This document shows positions 45,707-53,787 of a stretch of DNA of 64,000 nucleotides, piece by piece. The DNA is from Bacteroides stercorirosoris (GTDB taxonomy: Bacteria > Bacteroidota > Bacteroidia > Bacteroidales > Bacteroidaceae), in the NCBI RefSeq assembly GCF_900142015.1, contig NZ_FQZN01000001.1, forward strand, positions 124,001 through 188,000. The letters run 5' to 3'. The notes below the pieces were generated by a model, which did not search any database, was not told the origin of the DNA, and worked only from the letters and a program-made list of their open reading frames with translations. Each line of letters starts with the position of its first letter. The stretch's first letter is position 1. The position numbers were made by a program, and so were the translations under genes.

Positions 45707-46459
45707 TCATTTTTCATTTCTTGCAATATTCTCCAGCATCTTGGCGCGGTATTCGGGATGCGCTTCCACCAGCCGCAAGAGGGCATGGACGCTATGGTCG
45801 GTCTTCTCGTAGAAGGTGGCATAAAGCTCCTGCAACAAGGTGAAGTCTTCCATCGTATCGAGCGTGAAGCGGAGGTCGAAACGGCCTTCCAGTTCAGCGG
45901 GCAACGGCAGAAGACGCACGTTGAAGGCTTCGGGATGCGTATAGAGATAGATGGTGACATGCTCCACATAGAGTTTTTCTTGCGTGGAGACAGCGGCACG
46001 GCGCAAGGCATCCGTAGTGGTCAGTTCAGCATACAGCCCCAAGTGCGATTTGATGGTGGGGCGTCCGTCGGCAAAGCCATAGGCGATGTAATCAGCCGGA
46101 GAGAAAGTGTGCTCCGCAAAGAAGGCATTGAAAGTTTCGGGACGCAGGAAAGGATTGTCCGAACAAACACGGATGAAACGGTCGATACCGAAGACCTCGG
46201 CGGCACGGATAAAGCGGTCGAGCACGTTGTCTTCATCACCGCGAAAACTAAGAATACCCGACTGATGGGCCACTTCCGCCAATACATCATCCTGCGGACG
46301 GTTGGTAGTGGCAAGTACGATACATTTGTCCGGACAGGCCTGTTTGATATTGGCTATCAGGATGTCGATAATGCGCTGTTCGCCATAGAAAGGAAGCAGA
46401 ATCTTGTTGTGCAGCCGGGTAGAACCGGTGCGCGCCTGAATGATTATTCCATCTTTCAT
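45707..46459 (-). CDS. SpsF/NeuA-like cytidylyltransferase
   Basis: This 250-residue enzyme has the nucleotidyltransferase start DGIIIQARTGSTRLHNKILL and LATTNRPQDDVLAEVA, with the acidic metal site CSDNPFLRP. It resembles SpsF and CMP-nonulosonate synthetases. Its neighbours indicate it activates the nonulosonate made by the synthase, giving CMP-Kdn or similar. The start overlaps the upstream transferase gene by 4 bases. Confidence 0.87.
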   Translation of the reverse strand: MKDGIIIQARTGSTRLHNKILLPFYGEQRIIDILIANIKQACPDKCIVLATTNRPQDDVLAEVAHQSGILSFRGDEDNVLDRFIRAAEVFGIDRFIRVCSDNPFLRPETFNAFFAEHTFSPADYIAYGFADGRPTIKSHLGLYAELTTTDALRRAAVSTQEKLYVEHVTIYLYTHPEAFNVRLLPLPAELEGRFDLRFTLDTMEDFTLLQELYATFYEKTDHSVHALLRLVEAHPEYRAKMLENIARNEK

Positions 46460-47307
46460 AATTTCATCCGTTTAAAAGCGTCGATATAAGAGCCGGGGGT
46501 GACGTTGATAACTTCCTTACCCAAGCGGCGGGCGTAGGCTTCGAGTATGAAGTAAGACTTGAAAGCTACGTGCATATGATAGAGTATGGTGTAGAGGCGC
46601 GCGCTGTTCAGGTTCTCCTGTTTCACGGTGTCGGCCTGCGATTTATTCTGGTCGTAGAAGTGCTTCTGATGCATCAGCACTACGTTATCGTCCGTTACGG
46701 TGATTTCCGGCAGCCAGGAATGGTCGGCACCTGCCAGATAAATCTTCTTGAAAGGCAGACGCAATCCCACGGCAATGGAAGGTATCAGCACGTTGTGCGG
46801 ACGCGGAACACCCCAGCCCCGGCGGAATATCCAGTTGCAGAAGCCCTGAAAGCCTTCAATCGGGGTGGTGTTGTAGATATAGAGTTTGATGTGGGGATTG
46901 CCTGCCAGAAGCGGTTGCCAGTCCTTGTTCTTCAAGGCGCGGGCGGGGACAAAGAAGTTCATATCCCATGTGGTCTTCTCGGCCATTGTCTTGAAGAGTT
47001 GTATGCGCTTTTCGGGAACAATCCAGAACAGCGGGTCGGCAATCAGATAAATTTCGGGACGGAGGCGCTCGAACATGGGCGAGGTGACACAGAAGTTCAC
47101 TGCCAACAGGGTTTTCCCCTTGATGAAGTCTGCCGAGTCTTCTACCGTGCGGTTCAGCGAGGGACCGTTAGCCAGTATCAGCAACTCATCCGGATTGCTG
47201 AAAGAAGACGGCAAGCGTGTGCCCCACTTAGACTGTAACAGGATTTTCACGACGCTGAGGAAGCACTGCCAGAGCTGCTCCAACCATTTCAAGCCTTTTT
47301 CTCCCAT
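46456..47307 (-). CDS. Candidate nonulosonate transferase (GT42/MAF-like)
   Basis: This 283-residue protein opens, after a hydrophobic N-terminus, with ELLILANGPSLNRTVED, the glycine-asparagine-glycine-proline-serine nucleotide-binding signature of the GT42 sialyltransferase / DUF115 (MAF) fold. Later blocks SIAVGLRLPFKKIYLAGADH and LEAYARRLGKEVINVTPGSY follow the order seen in GT42 enzymes. It is the first gene of the minus-strand operon and overlaps the cytidylyltransferase by 4 bases, so use of a CMP-nonulosonate donor is likely. No experimentally known relative is recognised at sequence level. Confidence 0.72.
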   Translation of the reverse strand: MGEKGLKWLEQLWQCFLSVVKILLQSKWGTRLPSSFSNPDELLILANGPSLNRTVEDSADFIKGKTLLAVNFCVTSPMFERLRPEIYLIADPLFWIVPEKRIQLFKTMAEKTTWDMNFFVPARALKNKDWQPLLAGNPHIKLYIYNTTPIEGFQGFCNWIFRRGWGVPRPHNVLIPSIAVGLRLPFKKIYLAGADHSWLPEITVTDDNVVLMHQKHFYDQNKSQADTVKQENLNSARLYTILYHMHVAFKSYFILEAYARRLGKEVINVTPGSYIDAFKRMKL

Positions 47308-47345
47308 ATTTATTCTAATTATAATATTTCGGTTATAGTTTGAAT

Positions 47346-47639
47346 TATAAATGATAATTTACCAGCGTAGCGCTGGATCAAGGTTTCCTTTCGGCATACT
47401 AATTGACGTGATAGTACCTGGTAGGCTGAAAGCCTTTTATCTTATAGCCCAGGGCAACGCCCTGGGGGATTGCCATGTGTTTCTCTTTGCGCCCTGTAAG
47501 GGCATAACAGCACACATAGGCTTTTGCCCTTACAGGGCGTAAGATTGTGGGAGCATCCATTACCCAGGGTGTTACCCTGGGCTATAAGATAAAAGCCTTT
47601 CAGGCTTAGGGGATGCACGCCGATAAATTATCATTTATA
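47346..47639. mobile_element. MITE-like nested palindromic element, 294 bp
   Basis: Perfect 16-bp terminal inverted repeats (47346-47361, 47624-47639) enclose 44-bp inner arms (47423-47466 and 47563-47606, carrying AGCCCAGGG) and a central 15-bp pair (47490-47504, 47525-47539, TGCCCTTACAGGGCG). No coding capacity is seen, so it is non-autonomous. It fills the gap between the divergent transferase genes at 47307 and 47743. No direct target duplication is evident. Confidence 0.75.
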
Positions 47640-47717
47640 TCCCTTGCAAAGATAGATACTTTCGCCTTTACTGGCTAAAAAAACCGCGAATTTGTGGATA
47701 GAAAGCGGCAAAAGCTG

Positions 47718-47725
47718 TACTTTTG
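47718..47725 (+). promoter_or_regulatory. Candidate -7 box of the plus-strand glycosyltransferase operon
   Basis: TACTTTTG, 17 bases before the start at 47743. A TTTG at 47691-47694 is 23 bases upstream, slightly longer than usual. Confidence 0.5.
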
Positions 47726-47742
47726 CCAAAACATTCCGCAAC

Positions 47743-49020
47743 ATGAGAGTACTTATAATCAATACGTCCGAAAGAACAGGCGGAGCCGCCATTGCCGCCA
47801 GACGCCTGATGGAATCGCTCCATACAGCGGGAACAGAGGTAAAAATGCTCGTTCTGCACAAAGAAAGCCAGTCGGACTTAGTGATTCCGGTGGGCAGGAA
47901 CTGGCAGAAGAAATTCACTTTCCTCTTCGAAAGACTGGTCATCTGGACGAACAATCTTTTCAGCCGGAAGAACCTCTTCACCGTCTCCATCGCCAACACC
48001 GGCTTCAACGTAACCCGACTACCTGCGTTCCGCGAAGCCGACATCATACACCTTCACTGGATTAACCAGGGCATGCTCTCTATCCGCAACATACAGGAAA
48101 TCCTGCAATCGGGCAAACCCGTCGTCTGGACCATGCACGACATGTGGGAATGCACGGCCATCTGCCACCACGCCCACACCTGCACCCGCTTCAAAAGCGA
48201 ATGCCGGGACTGCCGCTTCCTGCGCTTCCCCGGCCGGAACGACCTGGCACATCGTGTATTCAAGAAGAAACAGCAACTGTTCGCCCATGCCGACCAACTG
48301 AATATCGTTACCGTCAGCACCTGGCTCTCCTCGCAAGTCCTCCAAAGCACCCTGCTCAAGGAAAAGCCCGTTTCCGTCATCCCCAACACACTCTCCCCCA
48401 CCGACTTCCGGATGGTGGACAAGATAGCATCCCGAAAAGAACTGGCATTGCCTTGCGACAAACACATCATCCTCTTCGGCGCCGCCCGCATCGACGACCC
48501 CATAAAGGGAGTGGAATATCTGCTGCAAGCCCTCCGCCTGCTGATTGAAAAAAAGCAGTTCCGGCAGGAAGAACTTCATCTCGCCCTGTTCGGAAGAATC
48601 AAGCATCCGGAAAAACTGTTTGCCGCCATACCAGTCAGCTATACCTGGTTCGGAAGAATAGGCGACACCGGCAAACTCTCGCAATTGTATTCCGCCGCAG
48701 ACGTCACCGTCTCCGCCTCCTTCTACGAGACGTTCGGGCAGACGCTCATCGAAGCACAAGCCTGCGGTTGCGTCCCCGTATCCTTCGGCAACAGCGGACA
48801 GGCAGACATCATCCGGCACAAAGAGAACGGTTTCCTCGCCGATTATCTCTCTGCCGAAAGTCTGGCGGAAGGCATCCGGTGGGGAATGACCGAAGCCCAG
48901 GACACCCTGTCGAAGAAAGAGATGCGAAGCCACGTCTTTGAACAATATTCCAGTGAAGTCGTTGCAAAAGAATATCTCACTCTCTATCAAAGTTTAAAAA
49001 AGAAAAAGGTGACACAATGA
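47743..49020 (+). CDS. GT4 glycosyltransferase, first of a tandem pair
   Basis: About 425 residues from 47743 (MRVLIINTSERTGGAAIAAR); the extension to 47692 lies in the promoter and is rejected. The N-terminal GT-B domain contains HLHWINQGMLS and TMHDMWECTAICHH, followed by a Cys cluster (HTCTRFKSECRDC). The C-terminal donor site has LFGAARIDDPIKGVEY and SFYETFGQTLIEAQACGCVPV, with the EX7E-type Glu pair. It is very similar to the next gene and overlaps it by 4 bases (ATGA). Confidence 0.88.
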   Translation: MRVLIINTSERTGGAAIAARRLMESLHTAGTEVKMLVLHKESQSDLVIPVGRNWQKKFTFLFERLVIWTNNLFSRKNLFTVSIANTGFNVTRLPAFREADIIHLHWINQGMLSIRNIQEILQSGKPVVWTMHDMWECTAICHHAHTCTRFKSECRDCRFLRFPGRNDLAHRVFKKKQQLFAHADQLNIVTVSTWLSSQVLQSTLLKEKPVSVIPNTLSPTDFRMVDKIASRKELALPCDKHIILFGAARIDDPIKGVEYLLQALRLLIEKKQFRQEELHLALFGRIKHPEKLFAAIPVSYTWFGRIGDTGKLSQLYSAADVTVSASFYETFGQTLIEAQACGCVPVSFGNSGQADIIRHKENGFLADYLSAESLAEGIRWGMTEAQDTLSKKEMRSHVFEQYSSEVVAKEYLTLYQSLKKKKVTQ

Positions 49021-50282
49021 GAATACTACTTATCAATACCACAGAGAAGATAGGCGGTCCAGCCATAGCCGCCAGCCGCCTCATGGAAGCCCTTAAGAAT
49101 AACGGTATCAAGGCCAAACTGCTGGTGCGCGACAAACAAACCGAACAGATCACCGTCGTGCAACTGAACCACAACCTGCGCATGGTGTGGAAATTCGTAT
49201 GGGAACGGATTGTCATCTGGAAAGCCAACCACTTCAACAAAAAGCACCTCTTCGCCGTAGACATCGCCAATACGGGCACGGACATCACCACCCTGCCGGA
49301 GTTCCAGCAAGCGGACGTCATACACCTCCACTGGATAAACCAAGGGATGCTTTCTTTGAAGAACATCGAAAAGATTCTTGCCTCGGGCAAGCCCGTGGTA
49401 TGGACCATGCACGATATGTGGCCCTGCACCGGTATCTGCCACTACTCCGGCGGCTGCACGCACTACGAAGAAGAATGCCATCATTGCCCCTTCATCCACA
49501 ACGGAAGCCGGAAGCGGGACCTCTCCCACCGCATCTTCCTCAAAAAACAAAAGCTCTATGAAGGGCGGCACATCAACTTTGTAGCCTGTAGCCATTGGCT
49601 TGAAGAGCGTGCCCGGAAAAGCGCCCTGTTCAGCGGACACAACATCACAAGCATCCCCAACCCCATCAATACCAACCTCTTCAAGCCGCATAACAAGAAA
49701 GCTGCCCGCGAGAAGTGCATGCTTCCGCAGGACAGCAAACTTATCTTGTTCGGCTCGATGAAGATTATGGACAGCCGGAAGGGAGTTGAATATATGATTA
49801 AAGCCTGCAAACTGCTGGCAGAAAAGCATCCGGAGCTGAAAGACCAACTGGGACTTGTCGTCTTCGGCAACCAGTCGCAACAGTTACAAAACATGCTGCC
49901 TTTCAAGGTCTATCCGCTCGATTTCGTCAGCAACGAACACCAGTTGGTGGATATCTACAACGCAGTAGACCTCTTCGTCACCTCATCCCTGGAAGAGAAC
50001 CTGCCGAATACCATCATGGAAGCCATGTCCTGCGGCATTCCCTGCGTAGGTTTCAACGTGGGCGGCATACCGGAAATGATAGACCATCTGCACAACGGCT
50101 ATGTGGCCCGGTACAAGTCGGTCGAAGACTTTGCCAACGGCATCCACTGGATTCTGACCGAACCCGAATACGCCACCCTCGCCGAACAAGCGTGCCGGAA
50201 AGCCGTCACCAACTATTCCGAGAGGGCCATTGCCAAGAGATACATCGACGTTTATAACAAAATAACCGGAAGACATGCATAA
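49017..50282 (+). CDS. GT4 glycosyltransferase, second of a tandem pair
   Basis: This 421-residue enzyme is a close paralogue of the upstream gene: HLHWINQGMLSLKNIEKIL and TMHDMWPCTGICHYSGGC align directly, including the Cys cluster (CTHYEEECHHC). The donor site SSLEENLPNTIMEAMSCGIP is complete. The paralogues probably add successive similar sugars of one oligosaccharide. Its end overlaps the GT2 start by 8 bases. Confidence 0.88.
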   Translation: MRILLINTTEKIGGPAIAASRLMEALKNNGIKAKLLVRDKQTEQITVVQLNHNLRMVWKFVWERIVIWKANHFNKKHLFAVDIANTGTDITTLPEFQQADVIHLHWINQGMLSLKNIEKILASGKPVVWTMHDMWPCTGICHYSGGCTHYEEECHHCPFIHNGSRKRDLSHRIFLKKQKLYEGRHINFVACSHWLEERARKSALFSGHNITSIPNPINTNLFKPHNKKAAREKCMLPQDSKLILFGSMKIMDSRKGVEYMIKACKLLAEKHPELKDQLGLVVFGNQSQQLQNMLPFKVYPLDFVSNEHQLVDIYNAVDLFVTSSLEENLPNTIMEAMSCGIPCVGFNVGGIPEMIDHLHNGYVARYKSVEDFANGIHWILTEPEYATLAEQACRKAVTNYSERAIAKRYIDVYNKITGRHA

Positions 50283-51021
50283 CCGTCCCACCCCGAAGTT
50301 CAGCATCATTACCGTGACTTACAATGCCGAGGCCACGCTGGAAGACACGATACTGAGTGTCATCTCCCAAACCTACCACCACGTGGAGTATATCATCGTA
50401 GACGGTGCCTCCCGTGACCGCACCCTCGCCATTGCCGAACGATACCGCGACCGCATCACCCTGCTCGTCAGCGAACCGGACAAGGGACTCTACGACGCCA
50501 TGAACAAGGGCATCCGGCTGGCTACGGGCGATTATCTTTGTTTCCTCAATGCCGGCGACAGTTTCCACGAAGACGATACGCTGCAACAGATGGTGCACAC
50601 CCTGGGTATCGGTGAACTGCCTGACGTCATTTACGGTGAAACCGCCCTGGTCGACAAGGAACGGCACTTCCTGCGTATGCGCCGCCTCTCCGCTCCCGAA
50701 GTGCTGACGTGGAAGAGCTTCAAGCAAGGCATGCTCGTCTGTCACCAGGCGTTCTTTGCCAAACGCAGCCTTGCCATGCCCTATGACCTGCGCTACCGTT
50801 TCTCCGCCGACTTCGACTGGTGCATCCGCATCATGAAAAAAGCGCAGACGCTGCACAACACGCATCTCACGCTTATCGACTATCTGGAGGAGGGTATGAC
50901 CACACAGAACCAAAAGGCATCCCTGCGGGAACGCTTCCGGATTATGGCACAGCATTACGGGCTGGCAAGCACCGTAGCGCATCATGCATGGTTTGTGCTG
51001 CGGGCGGTATTGAAGAAGTAA
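50275..51021 (+). CDS. GT2 glycosyltransferase
   Basis: This 248-residue GT-A enzyme opens with FSIITVTYNAEATLEDTILS and VEYIIVDGASRDRT, with SEPDKGLYDAMNKGIRLATG and LNAGDSFHEDD carrying the metal-binding Asp residues. It resembles the WcaA/colanic-type GT2 group. It is the last plus-strand gene of the surface-glycan locus and is followed by repeat array C. Confidence 0.9.
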   Translation: MHNRPTPKFSIITVTYNAEATLEDTILSVISQTYHHVEYIIVDGASRDRTLAIAERYRDRITLLVSEPDKGLYDAMNKGIRLATGDYLCFLNAGDSFHEDDTLQQMVHTLGIGELPDVIYGETALVDKERHFLRMRRLSAPEVLTWKSFKQGMLVCHQAFFAKRSLAMPYDLRYRFSADFDWCIRIMKKAQTLHNTHLTLIDYLEEGMTTQNQKASLRERFRIMAQHYGLASTVAHHAWFVLRAVLKK

Positions 51022-51065
51022 AACTTTGCCAGCAGAGCCCATACTTTCCATCCGATAACAGACGA

Positions 51066-51175
51066 GTTTTTGCCATAGGCTTGGCATGTTTTTGCCATCG
51101 CTTTGGCAAAGTCTTGCCATGCCTATGGCACAGTTGTGCCAATTCGATGGCAAAAGCGTGCCAATGCGATGGCAC
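51066..51175. repeat. Tandem array C, five 22-bp units of TGCCA/TGGCA half-sites
   Basis: Units start at 51066, 51088, 51110, 51132 and 51154. Each holds TGCCA and TGGCA separated by 6 bases, and the next TGCCA follows after 6 more, so half-sites alternate in orientation every 11 bp. A trailing TGGCA at 51180 is one base out of register. It lies in the 198-base gap between the convergent GT2 and sirtuin genes. Confidence 0.85.
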
Positions 51176-51219
51176 AACATGGCAAAAGTATCGCTTGTAG
51201 TTCGCTCTAACAGTGGCGG

Positions 51220-51918
51220 TTAACGAAGAAGCTCTTTCGTCAGTTCCTTCACCCCTTCCGAGGCGCCTTTCTGAATGACATGTATCTGCCTCATGGAGTG
51301 GGTATCCACAGGTTTCGGGTCAATCAGATAAACCTCTGCCGTCCGCGGCACATAATTCAGAAGACCCGCTGCCGGATACACGTTCAGCGAAGTGCCTATA
51401 ATCACGAAGATATCCGCCTTCTCCACATAGTTGACGGCTGTCTCTATCTCCGGCACAGCCTCACCGAACCATACTATGAACGGACGCAACTGACTGCCGT
51501 CGCCTGCCTTGTCGCCCATCTTCACTTCATATTCCTCCGGCTTCAATTCCCTGACGTAACGGGGATTATAAGGGTCACGAGTGGAACAGACTTTCGTCAG
51601 CTCTCCATGCAGATGGATGACGTGCGTGCTTCCGGCACGCTCATGCAGATTATCCACATTCTGCGTAACCACCGTCACGTTGAAGTCCTTCTCCAATTCG
51701 GCAAGTCCGATGTGCCCCGCATTCGGCTCTACATCGAGCAACTGCTTGCGGCGTTCATTATAGAAGTTAATAACCAGCTCCGGGTCGCGTACATATCCCT
51801 CGGCACTGGCAACCTGCATCACCGGATATTTGTCCCACAGTCCGCCCGCATCACGAAACGTACTGATACCACTCTCGGCACTCATTCCGGCACCGGACAA
51901 AATGACCAAGTTCTTCAT
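51220..51918 (-). CDS. cobB: NAD-dependent protein deacylase (sirtuin)
   Basis: This 232-residue class III sirtuin has the NAD site GAGMSAESGISTFRD, TQNVDNLHERAG and the catalytic His104 in HLHGEL. The Tyr53-Asn-Glu-Arg56 pair (FYNERR) is the SIRT5/CobB signature for succinyl and malonyl groups. It contains only one Cys (residue 111), so the usual four-Cys zinc site is missing. It removes acyl groups from Lys of metabolic enzymes. It converges with the glycosyltransferase operon. Confidence 0.9.
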   Translation of the reverse strand: MKNLVILSGAGMSAESGISTFRDAGGLWDKYPVMQVASAEGYVRDPELVINFYNERRKQLLDVEPNAGHIGLAELEKDFNVTVVTQNVDNLHERAGSTHVIHLHGELTKVCSTRDPYNPRYVRELKPEEYEVKMGDKAGDGSQLRPFIVWFGEAVPEIETAVNYVEKADIFVIIGTSLNVYPAAGLLNYVPRTAEVYLIDPKPVDTHSMRQIHVIQKGASEGVKELTKELLR

Positions 51919-52043
51919 ACCAAGTCTCCTTTCTATTCTATTATTACAGTTAGTTTCTTACAAAAATACGGAAGATTACCGAAGTTGCCGCAGATATAAG
52001 AAAATTTAAATCTAAAAAGCATAAATCATTCGAATAAAACACT

Positions 52044-52066
52044 TACTTTTGCGACTTGTAATTTTG
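52044..52066 (+). promoter_or_regulatory. Candidate -7 boxes of the FKBP operon
   Basis: TACTTTTG (52044-52051) and TAATTTTG (52059-52066) both fit TAnnTTTG, 63 and 48 bases before the start at 52114. A choice between them is not possible. Confidence 0.4.
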
Positions 52067-52113
52067 CAACTGGCTGAAAGATAAATCACTTTCAGCCTCA
52101 ACCCAAAAGATAT

Positions 52114-52710
52114 ATGGACAAATTTAGTTACGCTATCGGCCTTGGAATAGGTCAGAATTTATCAAGCATGGGTGCTAAAGGCATCGAAGTAGATGACTTT
52201 GCACAAGCTATCAAAGACGTATTGGAAGGAAACAAAACCGCTATTTCGCACGCAGAAGCCCGCGACATAGTGAACAAATACTTCGCAGAACTGGAAGAGA
52301 AAATGAACGCCGCCAGCATAGAGCAAGGCAAGAAATATCTGGAAGAGAACAAGAAACGCCCAGGCGTTGTCACCCTGCCCAGCGGCCTGCAATACGAAGT
52401 CATCAACGAAGGCAACGCAGGAAAGCATGCAACAGCCACCGACCAGGTGAAATGCCACTACGAAGGCACGCTGATTGACGGAACCCTGTTCGACAGCTCC
52501 ATCAAGCGCGGACAACCCGCCGTATTCGGTGTGAACCAAGTGATTCCCGGCTGGGTGGAAGCCTTGCAGCTGATGCCCGAAGGCGCCAAATGGAAACTCT
52601 ACATTCCTTCCGACCTGGCTTACGGCGCACAAGGCGCAGGCGAAATGATTCCGCCTCACAGCACACTGGTATTCGAAGTAGAATTGCTCGAAATATTATC
52701 CCAAAAATAA
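52114..52710 (+). CDS. FKBP-type prolyl isomerase
   Basis: This 198-residue protein has an N-terminal helical dimerisation region (LEEKMNAASIEQGKKYLEEN) and a C-terminal FKBP domain (YEGTLIDGTLFDSS, FGVNQVIPGWVEALQLMPEG, LAYGAQGAGEMIPPHSTLVF). No signal peptide is seen, so it is probably cytoplasmic. It catalyses cis-trans isomerisation at Pro and acts as a chaperone. A related lipoprotein follows 20 bases downstream. Confidence 0.92.
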   Translation: MDKFSYAIGLGIGQNLSSMGAKGIEVDDFAQAIKDVLEGNKTAISHAEARDIVNKYFAELEEKMNAASIEQGKKYLEENKKRPGVVTLPSGLQYEVINEGNAGKHATATDQVKCHYEGTLIDGTLFDSSIKRGQPAVFGVNQVIPGWVEALQLMPEGAKWKLYIPSDLAYGAQGAGEMIPPHSTLVFEVELLEILSQK

Positions 52711-52730
52711 AAATAAACAGTAAAAGCAAA

Positions 52731-53597
52731 ATGAAAAAAGTAACATTTATCATGGCTCTCGCAGTAGGCGCAGGTTTAGCTTCCTGTACTGCACAAAGCC
52801 CGAAAGCAAATCTGAAAACAGATGTAGATTCATTATCTTACGCCATCGGTATGGCTCGTACCGAAGGTCTGACTCAGTATCTGATGCAACAAGGCGTTGA
52901 CACCACTCAGATGGCTGAATTCATCAAAGGTTTCAACGAAGGCGCTGCCAAAACCAGCAAGAAAGACGTTGCTTACATGACCGGTATGCAAATCGGCCAG
53001 ATGGTAGGCAAGCAATGGGTAGAAGGTTTCAACCAACAGATTTTCGGTAACGACTCTACTCAAAGCATCAGCCGCGAAAACCTGTTGGCAGGTTTCATCG
53101 CAGGTATAACGGACAAGACCAACGTGATGAGCAAAGAAGCTGCAACAGCTTACATGCGCGAAGGCATGGAAACCATCAAGGAAAAAGCCCTGGCCGTTAA
53201 ATACGCTGACAACAAAGCTGCCGGTGAGAAGTTCCTTGCTGAAAACAAGACTAAAGAAGGCGTTGTAACTACTCCGAGCGGTCTGCAATACAAAATCATC
53301 ACCAAAGGTACAGGTGAAATTCCTGCCGACACCAGCAAAGTGAAAGTAAACTATAAAGGTACTTTGATTGACGGCACTGAGTTCGACAGCTCTTACAAGC
53401 GTAACGAACCGACTACTTTCCGCGCCAACCAGGTTATCAAAGGTTGGACGGAAGCTCTCACCATGATGCCTGTAGGTTCTAAGTGGGAAGTCTATATTCC
53501 TCAGGAACTGGGTTACGGTGGCAGAGAAACAGGCGGTCAGATCAAACCGTTCTCAGCTTTGGTGTTCGAAGTAGAACTCGTTAGCATCGAGAAATAA
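52731..53597 (+). CDS. FKBP-type prolyl isomerase lipoprotein
   Basis: About 288 residues from the ATG at 52731; an upstream in-frame extension to 52590 lies in the preceding gene and is rejected. A lipobox (VGAGLASC) is followed by an FKBP-N helical domain and the C-terminal FKBP core (YKGTLIDGTEFDSS, ANQVIKGWTEALTMMPVGSK, YGGRETGGQIKPFSALVFEV). This is the Mip/FkpA type, acting in the periplasm or outer membrane on folding proteins. Paralogous to the upstream gene and co-transcribed. Confidence 0.92.
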   Translation: MKKVTFIMALAVGAGLASCTAQSPKANLKTDVDSLSYAIGMARTEGLTQYLMQQGVDTTQMAEFIKGFNEGAAKTSKKDVAYMTGMQIGQMVGKQWVEGFNQQIFGNDSTQSISRENLLAGFIAGITDKTNVMSKEAATAYMREGMETIKEKALAVKYADNKAAGEKFLAENKTKEGVVTTPSGLQYKIITKGTGEIPADTSKVKVNYKGTLIDGTEFDSSYKRNEPTTFRANQVIKGWTEALTMMPVGSKWEVYIPQELGYGGRETGGQIKPFSALVFEVELVSIEK

Positions 53598-53635
53598 CAA
53601 CCGGCTGAAGATTTACCTTCAACCTCACGAACTTG

Positions 53636-53686
53636 GCGGACGAACAGATGTGAACAAAAACATCTGCTTCGTCCGCTTCTTTTTTA
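53636..53686 (+). terminator. Rho-independent terminator of the FKBP operon
   Basis: Arms 53636-53651 and 53660-53676 (GCGGACGAACAGATGT with its near complement, one bulge), followed by TTCTTTTTT. Confidence 0.85.
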
Positions 53687-53737
53687 CTTATTCCTTATTT
53701 TTTCCTCCTTTTATATAGAGAAATTAAAATAAAGTCC

Positions 53738-53745
53738 TATATTTG
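53738..53745 (+). promoter_or_regulatory. -7 element of the Lrp gene
   Basis: TATATTTG, 42 bases before the start at 53788. No clear -33. Confidence 0.5.
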
Positions 53746-53787
53746 CTTACTATTTGATAAAAACAAGAACTTACACTAATTGATATT

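Noticed and set aside
51066..51175. CRISPR array
   Set aside because: The units are contiguous 22-bp repeats with internal dyads and have no unique spacers; no cas genes are present.
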